Made by a program: the position numbers and the translations under genes. A stretch of 18,177 nt of DNA from an uncultured Flavobacteriales bacterium. Lineage in GTDB: Bacteria > Bacteroidota > Bacteroidia > Flavobacteriales_E > Vicingaceae. Of the stretch, positions 7,165 through 14,657 are shown piece by piece (within the stretch, counting starts at the first letter, position 1; every line of letters starts with the position of its first letter). The DNA lies in NCBI GenBank assembly GCA_913059105.1, contig CAJXRL010000023.1:1-18177 (forward strand), given 5' to 3'. The notes under the pieces were generated by a model. That model had not been told where the DNA came from and made no database searches. It was given only the letters and a program-made list of their open reading frames with translations.

Positions 7165-10100
7165 CTAAAAGAAGGCCCTTACTTGCATTCCTCCAGTATG
7201 AATAATTTTCAAATCTCCCGATTTACGCCCTCCGTAGTTTAAATTTAATTGGAGGTTGTTCGCTAAATTTCGTTGCCAACGTAAATCCCATGTAACATTA
7301 TCACCTTTTGTTAATCCGTCTAACATTTCAAAGGCTAAAGAGTTATTTTCAAGAGCATTAAACTTAATGTTGATATAGCTTGCCGTTAGCGAAAAGGTTC
7401 CTTTTCCTGCTTGATTAAATTGCAACTCGGTTGAGAAACTCGAATTCACCGATTCTTCCAAGTTTCCCATATTCAACTCAGTTTCAATATCATTCTTCTT
7501 CTGTGCATAAATGCCTGAAATACTAACCCGAAACTTTACCGAAGGCTGAAAGCTAATTTTTGGCTCGATTTGCTGCGAATTAATGTTGTAATTCCGATTT
7601 TGAAAGTTCTCTGCTCTGCTAATCCGCTTTGAATCTGTTAGTTTTAATTCAATAGAGTAATTACTATTTACATTGTAACGCAATCGTAATTCATTCTGAA
7701 ACAATGACCGACTTTGAAAACCATTGGTTAATAAACTTTTATTCCGGTTATTGAAATAGAAAAACTCAGCACCAAACTTTGGGTTAATTCGGTTAAAATA
7801 GAAAGTGTTAGCAAAAGAAGAATTTACAGAGACAAGATTAGAATCTTCCGTATCAATTCCAAACGGATTATAAACCGCTTCTTGTGTTCCCGTTTTACGT
7901 TCTGCACGATACGTTGCTTTATTTGAAAACTTACTTGCTACTTTACGCCATCCTTTTGTTCCATTCAAAATAGCATTTGGTTTTAGAAACAATACTTGAT
8001 TAAACTGATTCGAATAAATAGAAACCCTTTCATTACTCGGCGTAAAAACACGGATATAATTAGATTCAAACTGATTATTTGGCCCAGCTACCTCAAATTC
8101 GTTAAATTCCTTAACCCCGTTTCCATTGTAATCGTTCCACAAATGTGTTCCTTGACCATCGTTCACTTGCAAGAAAGAGAACTCTCTTTTAAACTCTAAA
8201 CCACTTCCTAACTGATAGAAGGTATTTGAAGTAACAAACCCTTTCAGGGCTTTTAAATTATACTGTAACCTACCCAATAGAGTATTTTCCTTTTGTCGAT
8301 TACTTAACTCCTCATCTTCAATTAAAAATTGACGATACGTTACCTTACCACTCAATTGACTTTTTCGATTCTCCGTTAAGGCAAAATCAAACTCAAAGTT
8401 TTCACTTTTCTGTGCTCGTTTCAATTCATCTACTTCTGGTAGCAGGTCGTAAGTTTCTCCATAGCTTAATTTTGCAGTTTTACCAGCCGCACTATCGCCA
8501 ACCTGTACAAATGTTCTCCAAATCCTACGGTCTAAACTTGCCGCCTGCAGAGTATCAGTTTCCCCTTGAAAAAACTCCAGTTGCTCTTGTTCGAAATAGC
8601 CCCCAATCGTGATTTTTCCCACCTGCTGAGTCGCAGTGGTGTAATGTCGAATGAAGCTAGAGTTATCATTTGCTTTTGTGCGAAGAAAACTTCCTTTCGA
8701 TTGAATTCTAAATCCTTTCTTTTGATAATTCGCCCCGAACCCATTTTTAAGCCCATCATAATCATCTCCTTTTAGAAAGGAACCCAATTCGTAATTTAAA
8801 AAATTACGCCCTTTTTGGATTCCTGTCTTAGCTCTGACAAGAGATTCATTACCAGACAATAATAAGGCTTGAACATTCCAGTCTCGCTCGAATTCTACAT
8901 CCCGATAGCGTTCTATAAATTGAAAATTGCGATCTCGTTGCTCAAAGAAAACTTCTGAATTCCAAAAACTTCCATTGATAGAATCTTTTTTATTGATTTG
9001 CTGGCGATGCTTAAAGTTGAGAGAAAACGCATATGATCTGTCATCGGCCGAATCTCTGCCAGAAAAAGTATTTAAATCATTTTTAGTGTAAGCTCCTTCT
9101 ATCGCTAACTGTGTGTTTTTTGAAAACTCGTAACTTCCCCCAAGAGTAATCATTTGACGTTGTTTTGGTGTAACCAATTGTACCGTTGGATCGTGATCTC
9201 CTTGACGAATTCCTTCATTATTAGGCTCTATAAATTCGTAGACCCTACCATTTGCATCGCTTGTAATTTGAAGATAATCACCGTTCCCCGCTCCAACAAA
9301 TCTAAAACGAGCTGCATAGATAGCATTTTCAGGATCTATTGAATACACCAAAAATTTTCGCCCTAAAGAATCCACCAATTTATACCTCACCTGGGTGTCA
9401 TCAAACCCTGCAGAATCTATACCAGTTGAATTAGCAGCGTTAATATCATCTCCAGCATTTAATAAAATCCTTTTTTGATCGTCGGACAAGTCTTGCTGCA
9501 GCGGTTGGTTTTTGTTGTCTTGTTCAGAATAAACGTTAAAGTCAATCGTCAACTTGTTCTTTTTATACTGGTTTTCGAGAAAGACAACTGATCGCGAATA
9601 ATTCTGATCGGAATATTGAAACTCAACTACTATCCGTAAATCTTTGTTAATAATTTGGTTGGGAGTAAACGTTAATTCGGCTGTATTATAATCAATTACA
9701 TAATCTCGATCTTGTCCACGGGTCATCAATTTACCATTCACATAGACTCTTTCAGTACCTGAAAGCACAATAATAAACCGCTCATTTTCTGACCCCTCTA
9801 ATTTATATGGTCCTTGGTTTCCTTCTTCTCCTTTAATCACATTTCTAGAAAACTTGCCTCGAGAAATAGCAGCATTTAAAGACGTTTTGAAAATTCCATT
9901 TTCAATCTCTAATACTTCCTTATTTGTAATCAACTCAGTTGAAAAGCCAAGTCCTTGTACTTTTTTATTAAAATTCATAAAATAACTGTGAGGACGACTG
10001 ATCCTAAAATCTCCTGCAATTAGGCTGCTTTTCTCATCGTAAACTCTAATAAATACACGATCAAACTCTTGAAGTTGTTGTGTGTTACCTTCTGCCTGAA

Positions 10101-10647
10101 TTGGAATTGTGTTATCACTTATTGCAGCTTGAATTGAAATGTCTTCCGTAATTTTTCCAGACAATTGTAAGTCTAAATTTGAATTGACAGATAAATCCTG
10201 ATTATTTCCAAAATTCACTCCACGAGAAATACTCCCATTCTTATTCAACCCACTTACTGAGAAAATATCTCGCTGATTAGGGTTTTCTTTTATTGTGAAA
10301 TAATCATATTGCCCTGGGTCCGATTGCTCTATTTGAATCATGGATTTATGAGCATATTTCTTTTCAAAATAATATGGAAAAACTCGATACCCAATTGTAA
10401 TTTGTTGCCCAACAATACTTTTATCAACTACTAATTTAGCCTTAGCATACAAAATTTTATACTGCGAGGAACTGACATAAGTTCCATCTTTTATTTTGAG
10501 TACCTCTGAATTTGGAATAATACTAAGCGAATCTAGGTTGATTGTATCTGTCTCAATCAGTAACTTTTGTTCTCGCCAATTAGAGCCGACCTGACTGAAG
10601 GCTGCAAAGCAATAAATGGTCACAATAAATAGAAAAAGCGCTCTCAA
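7165..10647 (-). CDS. Large outer-membrane protein related to SprA, starting at TTG
   Basis: A 1160-residue protein with a signal peptide (LFLFIVTIYCFAAFSQ). Around residues 135-200 it carries stretches very like the gliding/type IX secretion protein SprA: GSISRGVNFGNNQDLSVNSN, an LSGKITEDISIQAAISD strand pair, and EGNTQQLQEFDRV (186-198). Later come DRDYVIDYNTAELTFTP and an EF-hand-like loop starting at D839 (DYNGNGVKEFNEFE). The second half alternates aromatic and polar residues as in a beta-barrel and ends in a phenylalanine pair, the usual C-terminal barrel signal. At 1160 residues it is far shorter than SprA, so it is a relative and not SprA itself. The start must be TTG at 10647: there is no in-frame ATG until about residue 100, an upstream stop closes the frame, and the signal peptide begins right at this codon. 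Confidence 0.85.
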   Translation of the reverse strand: MRALFLFIVTIYCFAAFSQVGSNWREQKLLIETDTINLDSLSIIPNSEVLKIKDGTYVSSSQYKILYAKAKLVVDKSIVGQQITIGYRVFPYYFEKKYAHKSMIQIEQSDPGQYDYFTIKENPNQRDIFSVSGLNKNGSISRGVNFGNNQDLSVNSNLDLQLSGKITEDISIQAAISDNTIPIQAEGNTQQLQEFDRVFIRVYDEKSSLIAGDFRISRPHSYFMNFNKKVQGLGFSTELITNKEVLEIENGIFKTSLNAAISRGKFSRNVIKGEEGNQGPYKLEGSENERFIIVLSGTERVYVNGKLMTRGQDRDYVIDYNTAELTFTPNQIINKDLRIVVEFQYSDQNYSRSVVFLENQYKKNKLTIDFNVYSEQDNKNQPLQQDLSDDQKRILLNAGDDINAANSTGIDSAGFDDTQVRYKLVDSLGRKFLVYSIDPENAIYAARFRFVGAGNGDYLQITSDANGRVYEFIEPNNEGIRQGDHDPTVQLVTPKQRQMITLGGSYEFSKNTQLAIEGAYTKNDLNTFSGRDSADDRSYAFSLNFKHRQQINKKDSINGSFWNSEVFFEQRDRNFQFIERYRDVEFERDWNVQALLLSGNESLVRAKTGIQKGRNFLNYELGSFLKGDDYDGLKNGFGANYQKKGFRIQSKGSFLRTKANDNSSFIRHYTTATQQVGKITIGGYFEQEQLEFFQGETDTLQAASLDRRIWRTFVQVGDSAAGKTAKLSYGETYDLLPEVDELKRAQKSENFEFDFALTENRKSQLSGKVTYRQFLIEDEELSNRQKENTLLGRLQYNLKALKGFVTSNTFYQLGSGLEFKREFSFLQVNDGQGTHLWNDYNGNGVKEFNEFEVAGPNNQFESNYIRVFTPSNERVSIYSNQFNQVLFLKPNAILNGTKGWRKVASKFSNKATYRAERKTGTQEAVYNPFGIDTEDSNLVSVNSSFANTFYFNRINPKFGAEFFYFNNRNKSLLTNGFQSRSLFQNELRLRYNVNSNYSIELKLTDSKRISRAENFQNRNYNINSQQIEPKISFQPSVKFRVSISGIYAQKKNDIETELNMGNLEESVNSSFSTELQFNQAGKGTFSLTASYINIKFNALENNSLAFEMLDGLTKGDNVTWDLRWQRNLANNLQLNLNYGGRKSGDLKIIHTGGMQVRAFF

Positions 10648-10818
10648 GAAACTAAAATTAAACTTTGTTGGTTAAAACTAACGTAAAAAGGCTGTGTTTA
10701 GTGGCTTTAGTCTTAAACTTTCTATTTGAAAATAATTCGGAATTTAACTGAACTGAAACAGAAACAAAATTAAATGGCTAAGCTACTTTAATACAAAGCA
10801 TAATAAATTACGACAACT

Positions 10819-11583
10819 ATGAAAAGAATTATTTCTTACAATGTAAACGGCATTAGAGCAGCACTTAAAAAAGATTTTATGACCTGGCTAGGAGCAGCGA
10901 ACCCCGATGTCTTGTGTTTGCAAGAAATTAAAGCAATGCCAGAGCAATTAGAAGCTGACTTTTTAGAAAAGCTAGAATACCACCATTATTGGTATCCCGC
11001 TCAGAAAAAAGGGTACAGCGGAACGGCAATTTGGACAAAAGAGAAGCCAAAACATGTTGAATATGGCTGCGGGATAGAGAAATACGACTTTGAGGGAAGA
11101 GTTATTCGTGCCGATTTTGAAACATTCTCTGTCATGTCAGTGTACATGCCGTCAGGTTCTAACGAATTGCGACAAGATTTTAAAATGGGTTGGCTAGCTG
11201 ATTTTCAAGCTTACATCAATGAATTAAAAAAAGAAATTCCCAACTTAATTATTAGCGGAGATTATAATATTTGCCACTTAGACATTGATATACACAACCC
11301 CAAAAAACAGCAAAAAACTTCCGGCTTTCTACCAGAAGAACGAGAATGGGTAAGCAAATTTATTGATTCAGGTTTTGTAGACACTTTCAGGCATTTTAAC
11401 ATGGAACCTCACAATTACAGTTGGTGGAGCTACCGTGCAGGTTCACGAGGAAAAAACTTAGGTTGGAGAATCGATTATCACATGGCTAGTGAACCGCTTA
11501 GAGAACGCTTAACAAGAGCTACTATTTTACCTGAAGCAAAACACTCTGACCATTGTCCAATCGTTTTAGAAATTCAAGAGTAA
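10819..11583 (+). CDS. xth: Exodeoxyribonuclease III (AP endonuclease)
   Basis: A 254-residue cytoplasmic enzyme of the exonuclease III/APE1 family, which cuts DNA 5' of abasic sites and trims 3' ends in base-excision repair. All catalytic elements are visible: YNVNGIRA near the N-terminus, metal-binding E36 (LQEIKA), Y109 (VYMPSG), D148 and N150 (SGDYNICH), the RIDYH motif near the C-terminus, and the terminal D244-H245 pair (HSDHCP). The length is normal. The gene diverges from the outer-membrane protein gene across 171 bases. It is followed by 116 bases without a gene before the OmpA-type lipoprotein, so it is likely its own unit. Confidence 0.97.
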   Translation: MKRIISYNVNGIRAALKKDFMTWLGAANPDVLCLQEIKAMPEQLEADFLEKLEYHHYWYPAQKKGYSGTAIWTKEKPKHVEYGCGIEKYDFEGRVIRADFETFSVMSVYMPSGSNELRQDFKMGWLADFQAYINELKKEIPNLIISGDYNICHLDIDIHNPKKQQKTSGFLPEEREWVSKFIDSGFVDTFRHFNMEPHNYSWWSYRAGSRGKNLGWRIDYHMASEPLRERLTRATILPEAKHSDHCPIVLEIQE

Positions 11584-11699
11584 TTTCTCTGCCGTTTGTT
11601 AACGAAACATAATATCACAACTCTAGTGTTTAAAAGTAGCTGAAAGCCTTTATTTTCGGGCATTAAATGTGCTTACTATTGTACCAAACTTGTGTTATT

Positions 11700-12701
11700 A
11701 TGAATCGAAAAATTGCCATCATCATTCTTTCAATTTCCATGTTTGCGGCATGTGTGCCTGCAAAAAAGGTGGAAGACATTAAACGTAAAAAAGAAATTTG
11801 CGAAGAGCAAAGAGCTGCTTTAGAGGAAGCTAACAGAAAATTAGACGAAGATTTTACTGAGGTAAATGAGAAGTATATTGACCTCTCAAGAACTCACAAA
11901 TCGTTAATGAAAGATACTATCGTTCAAGGTAGATCATTGAGGTTAATGACAAAGAATTATGATCAACTACATAGCACTTATGAGCTTTTGTTATCAAAAA
12001 ATAGAGAATTGTTACAAGGCCGAGAAGCAGAAAGTGCAAGTATGTTCAGAAATCTTACACAGTCTCAACAAAATTTGAGAGATCAAACAATTGCTTTAGA
12101 AAAAGCAAAAGCAAACTTGGAAGCGAAAGAAAAAAACCTCACTCAATTAAAAACTGAGTTAGAAAAACGAGAAGAAAGAGTTAATGAGTTAGAAGCGGTT
12201 CTAGCTAGAAAGGATTCTGCCGTTTTAGCATTAAAAGCTAAGGTTCAAGATGCGTTGTTGGGTTTTGAGAACAATGGGTTAACGATTGAGCAAAAGAATG
12301 GAAAGGTTTACGTTTCACTGGACGAGAGCTTATTGTTTGCTTCTGGTAAATACCACATTGAGAAGAAAGGGAAAGAAGCCTTAAACAACTTAGGAGCGGT
12401 ACTCGAAAAAAATCCTGATGTAAATGTTTTGGTAGAAGGACATACTGACAATGTACCGTACAATGGTTCAGGAATATTGAAAGACAACTGGGATTTGAGT
12501 GTCAAAAGAGCCACCTCTGTTGTTAAAATTATATTAGACAAAAACAAAATTGATGCAATGCGACTGACTGCAGCAGGTAGAGCGGATTATGTGCCGATAG
12601 CAACAAACGACACAAAAGAAGGTAGAGCAAAAAATAGAAGAACGGAAATAATTTTAACTCCTAAATTAGATGAGTTGATGAAGTTATTGGAGAGCAACTA
12701 A
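11700..12701 (+). CDS. OmpA-family lipoprotein with coiled coil
   Basis: A 333-residue outer-membrane lipoprotein. The signal peptide ends in a lipobox (MFAAC, lipidated C18), which fixes the start at ATG 11700; the upstream in-frame start at 11667 would add 11 unlikely residues. Residues about 25-190 are rich in E, K, L and Q and form a long coiled coil. The C-terminal OmpA/Pal domain has GHTDN (247-251), NWDLSVKRA (263-271, containing the D265/R270 positions used to bind peptidoglycan diaminopimelate) and NRRTEI. The protein therefore probably tethers the outer membrane to peptidoglycan. A strong terminator follows 20 bases after the stop. Confidence 0.95.
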   Translation: MNRKIAIIILSISMFAACVPAKKVEDIKRKKEICEEQRAALEEANRKLDEDFTEVNEKYIDLSRTHKSLMKDTIVQGRSLRLMTKNYDQLHSTYELLLSKNRELLQGREAESASMFRNLTQSQQNLRDQTIALEKAKANLEAKEKNLTQLKTELEKREERVNELEAVLARKDSAVLALKAKVQDALLGFENNGLTIEQKNGKVYVSLDESLLFASGKYHIEKKGKEALNNLGAVLEKNPDVNVLVEGHTDNVPYNGSGILKDNWDLSVKRATSVVKIILDKNKIDAMRLTAAGRADYVPIATNDTKEGRAKNRRTEIILTPKLDELMKLLESN

Positions 12702-12720
12702 GCGTGCATAACAAGAATTA

Positions 12721-12750
12721 AAAAGGGGCGATAGTATCGCCCCTTTTTTT
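12721..12750 (+). terminator. Rho-independent terminator of the OmpA-family gene
   Basis: Perfect arms GGGGCGATA (12725-12733) and TATCGCCCC (12735-12743) are followed by seven T and preceded by four A. The hairpin would fold as about seven GC-rich pairs with a five-base loop. The flanking A and T runs could let it act in both directions. It separates the OmpA operon from the sparse region that follows. Confidence 0.93.
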
Positions 12751-12756
12751 AATGAA

Positions 12757-12786
12757 TTGCTTAACGCACTAATTTCAATATATTTG
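12757..12786 (+). promoter_or_regulatory. Candidate promoter for the first cassette-like lipoprotein gene
   Basis: TTG at 12757-12759, then 19 bases, then TATATTTG at 12779-12786. This is a full match to the Bacteroidota TTG-N19-TAnnTTTG promoter. Transcription would start near 12792 and give a leader of about 80 bases containing the inverted repeat at 12819-12840. It lies just after the terminator at 12721-12750, so the gene downstream has its own promoter. Confidence 0.5.
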
Positions 12787-12853
12787 ACAGAAGAATAGAT
12801 CATCCGCCCAAAAGGGAAATAAACGCACTTGTGCGTTTATCTGGGTGTTACCA
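12759..12853 (+). other. attC-like recombination site, left boundary of cassette-like unit 1
   Basis: GCTTAAC at 12759-12765 fits the R'' consensus RYYYAAC exactly. The site ends in GGGTGTTACCA, where GTT at 12847-12849 would be the crossover core of R'. The 95-base length is in the usual attC range. The R' half departs from GTTRRRY in its last bases, and the internal L'' and L' boxes are not clearly resolved. The best support is that GTTACCATTC (12847-12856) is perfectly complementary to GAATGGTAAC at 13925-13934, as cassette ends should be. This is an inference, with no integrase in view. Confidence 0.4.
12819..12840. repeat. Perfect 10-bp inverted repeat with 2-base loop
   Basis: ATAAACGCAC (12819-12828) and GTGCGTTTAT (12831-12840) form a perfect dyad around TT. 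It lies in the predicted leader of the lipoprotein gene, or inside the attC-like site if that reading is right. AACGCAC occurs a third time at 12763-12769, so the right arm could pair with either copy. Confidence 0.85.
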
Positions 12854-12874
12854 TTCATTGCTTATTTGTTAAAA

Positions 12875-13618
12875 ATGAAAAATATTATTTACATTTTTTC
12901 TTTATTTATTTTGAGCAGTTGTACTTCTGATAAAAGTTCAAAAAATGATATCAAGATCATGCAAGAAATTGCTGATAGCAGTATTCAAGAAGATACTTTA
13001 CAAAAAGTGCCTGAGTCAAATATTGATGATAATGTAGGTCAAAATAAAATAAGAATCTTAACAGATTCAGATATTCAACTAATAAAGGAAAAGTCTAAAC
13101 CGATGACAGATACTTTATACATTCCAACATACGATGAAAGAGTAGCATTAATTCCTGATAAATTTTTAAACAAATATATTTTCGGACTGAAAGATTCAGA
13201 CACAGATTTTATTTTACCTGATGATGCTCCAATATTTTATGCATTTAATGAATATAGAGAATTAAGAGACTATTATTTATTTACAATTATCTATTCTGAC
13301 GAATCTTGTTGCCAGTTAAATTATGGAATCACAATTTCAAAAAAGAATAAAGAGATTATAGATGTTCATTTACTTGGTTTAGATGGCGGAGATGGTGGTT
13401 GGATTGAGAATGATGTAGGTATTTGGGAAAATGATACAAGCTTAAATTTAATAAAAGCAAGTTCTTATGATAATGATATATATGACTCAGAACTTCATCA
13501 ATATAAAAGAGAAATTGATACTCTAACTGTAAATATTTCACTCTCTGACATAGGAAAATTTTCATATAATCTTTTAGATAGTGTAAGGTATGATACTATT
13601 TTAAAGTATGATAATTAG
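12875..13618 (+). CDS. Hypothetical lipoprotein, first cassette-like unit
   Basis: A 247-residue protein with a short lipoprotein signal ending in FILSSC, so C16 is lipidated; this sets the start at ATG 12875 (a start at 12845 would add ten residues and bury the signal). The mature part begins with a low-complexity serine-, lysine- and aspartate-rich linker. A folded, acidic domain follows with an internal SCCQLNYG and a GLDGGDGGWIENDVG loop rich in glycine and aspartate. I do not recognise a named domain, but such short lipoproteins of unknown role are frequent in Bacteroidota accessory regions. Its composition is more AT- and asparagine-rich than the flanking housekeeping genes. It starts 28 bases after the GGGTGTT boundary, the usual distance for an integron cassette gene, and is followed by about 500 bases of non-coding DNA. 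Confidence 0.8.
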   Translation: MKNIIYIFSLFILSSCTSDKSSKNDIKIMQEIADSSIQEDTLQKVPESNIDDNVGQNKIRILTDSDIQLIKEKSKPMTDTLYIPTYDERVALIPDKFLNKYIFGLKDSDTDFILPDDAPIFYAFNEYRELRDYYLFTIIYSDESCCQLNYGITISKKNKEIIDVHLLGLDGGDGGWIENDVGIWENDTSLNLIKASSYDNDIYDSELHQYKREIDTLTVNISLSDIGKFSYNLLDSVRYDTILKYDN

Positions 13619-13700
13619 ACAAAGCTAAACTATCACTAAGTCACAATTAATCAACTTACTGACTCACACCAAAGCTAAAAAGTTGTTCAAAATTTAGCTG

Positions 13701-13847
13701 CTATTACAATATTGCAAACTTGCGGCTTCACAATTTTAATTTAGCGGTTGGACTGCTTACAATACTTGTGGTTTTCACCATCTTCTACAAGGTAGATTTT
13801 TAGCAGAAAAAATCAGCCAATGTCTGCTTTCCAATTTGGTAACTTAC
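13701..13847. repeat. Diverged structured intergenic repeat, copy A
   Basis: Related to 14658-14797. Shared landmarks in order are CTATTA, TTTAGCGG, GACTG..TTTA/CTTA, a stem-loop, GTAGATTTTTA, a second small hairpin, and a tail of TTTGGTAACTTAC against TTTGCCAACTAGC. Stem 1 here is CTTGTGG (13765-13771) with CTACAAG (13785-13791), seven pairs including one G-T. Stem 2 is GATTTTT (13795-13801) with AAAAATC (13808-13814). Orientation and function are unknown. Confidence 0.6.
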
Positions 13848-13958
13848 AAAAATCATACTTACTCAACTGTTTGACTATTTGACTCGAGGTTAATGGATTG
13901 AGAGCCGCAATTGAGAACAAAAACGAATGGTAACATGGTATAAAATTAATTAGGTGTC

Positions 13959-13989
13959 AGCAGGTTACGACACTCCTGCTCTGTTTTTT
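13959..13989 (+). terminator. Terminator-like hairpin with T run
   Basis: AGCAGG (13959-13964) pairs with CCTGCT (13975-13980), followed three bases later by six T (13984-13989). It could end transcription of the lipoprotein gene, but it lies about 340 bases after that stop codon. The loop GACAC (13969-13973) can instead pair with GTGTC (13954-13958), giving a mutually exclusive hairpin. Confidence 0.3.
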
Positions 13990-14028
13990 AAGTCCGCAAA
14001 ATCTGCAAGCATATTTTGTACTGTTTGA

Positions 14029-14064
14029 TAAATTACAAAACTGCTACGCAGTTTTTGCTATTTA
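14029..14064. repeat. Imperfect 36-base hairpin
   Basis: TAAAT (14029-14033) pairs with ATTTA (14060-14064), then a 2x2 internal mismatch, then CAAAACTGC pairs with GCAGTTTTTG with one bulged T, around a TAC loop (14045-14047). Such a stem with an internal mismatch and an extrahelical base resembles a folded attC bottom strand in general form. Confidence 0.6.
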
Positions 14065-14133
14065 GTAAATTGCAAACATTACCTTTACTTATCGCCTAAC
14101 TAATCTTATACGGGCGTTGTGCTTAATTCAAAA

Positions 14134-14559
14134 ATGAAAGAAATAATATTAATTACGCTTTTAGCTTTATTTAGTTCATGTGCTACTTACGTAATACCGC
14201 TTAACAGTTTTCAAGAACAAATGTCAAATGATAAAATTGAAAATCGTAAGGAAGTGAAAATAAACAACCCTTTATTATTAAACAATATAGCATATAAAGC
14301 TAATAATATAGAATATATTAAAGTAGTTGATAAAAACGGAAATGATCACTCTCTTAGGAACTCTCCATCAATTGAGATGAGAATCACTCAAAAAGATGGA
14401 AAGAAGACTATTTTCTATTTTGATACAGTTACTCTCCAAAATAGAATAATTAGCGGAAGTAAATCGAGATTTGTACAGAGTATAGTGAAAGATATTCCTA
14501 TTGATAGTATTACTAAAATTGAAATCCAAGACGGACGCAAAGATTTTAAATACCAATAA
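14134..14559 (+). CDS. Hypothetical lipoprotein, second cassette-like unit
   Basis: A 141-residue protein with a lipoprotein signal ending in ALFSSC (C16), which favours ATG 14134 over the GTG at 14119. The mature part is basic and asparagine/isoleucine-rich. It has IEYIKVVDKNGNDHSL, then a strand-rich stretch (MRITQKDGKKTIFYFDTV) and SITKIEIQDGRKDFKYQ at the end, which suggests a small beta-sandwich. I do not recognise a family with confidence. It starts 18 bases after the GGGCGTT boundary, parallel to the gene at 12875, and likewise encodes a short lipoprotein. No strong promoter of its own is visible. It is followed by 275 non-coding bases. Confidence 0.75.
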   Translation: MKEIILITLLALFSSCATYVIPLNSFQEQMSNDKIENRKEVKINNPLLLNNIAYKANNIEYIKVVDKNGNDHSLRNSPSIEMRITQKDGKKTIFYFDTVTLQNRIISGSKSRFVQSIVKDIPIDSITKIEIQDGRKDFKYQ

Positions 14560-14657
14560 AAGTCACAGTAATAAAATTCCATTACCCGGTTTTATATTTA
14601 ACAGCTAACAAAGCTTAACGTGGTTATTGGTTTGACAACAAAACTGATATTCCTTTT

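Larger units (their letters stand above)
13925..14122 (+). other. Putative right-end site of cassette-like unit 1 (R'' to next R')
   Basis: GAATGGTAAC at 13925-13934 is the exact reverse complement of GTTACCATTC at 12847-12856, the start of the same unit. At the far end CTTATACGGGCGTTGTGC (14105-14122) resembles the boundary before the first lipoprotein. GCCTAAC at about 14094-14100 also fits RYYYAAC. At about 198 bases the site is longer than ordinary attC sites, and it contains two hairpins. The end complementarity is seen directly; the attC reading is inference. Confidence 0.35.
13619..14133. other. Long non-coding spacer with structured elements
   Basis: I find no gene in these 515 bases, unusual for this densely coded window. 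It holds a direct repeat CAAAGCTAAA at 13620-13629 and 13670-13679 (exactly 50 bases apart), a 7-bp inverted repeat AGCTAAA/TTTAGCT beginning near 13673, the repeat element at 13701-13847, the complementary end at 13925-13934, two hairpins and the boundary motif before the next gene. Confidence 0.8.

Noticed and set aside
12308..12547. Minus-strand frame inside the OmpA-family gene
   Set aside because: It overlaps the conserved OmpA/Pal domain on the other strand and has no recognisable features.
14560..14657. A right-end R'' partner (GCACAAC) for the second cassette-like unit
   Set aside because: No good complement of GTTGTGC is present after the second lipoprotein; TTGACAAC near 14630 matches only five bases. 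The second unit is therefore not closed as a cassette.
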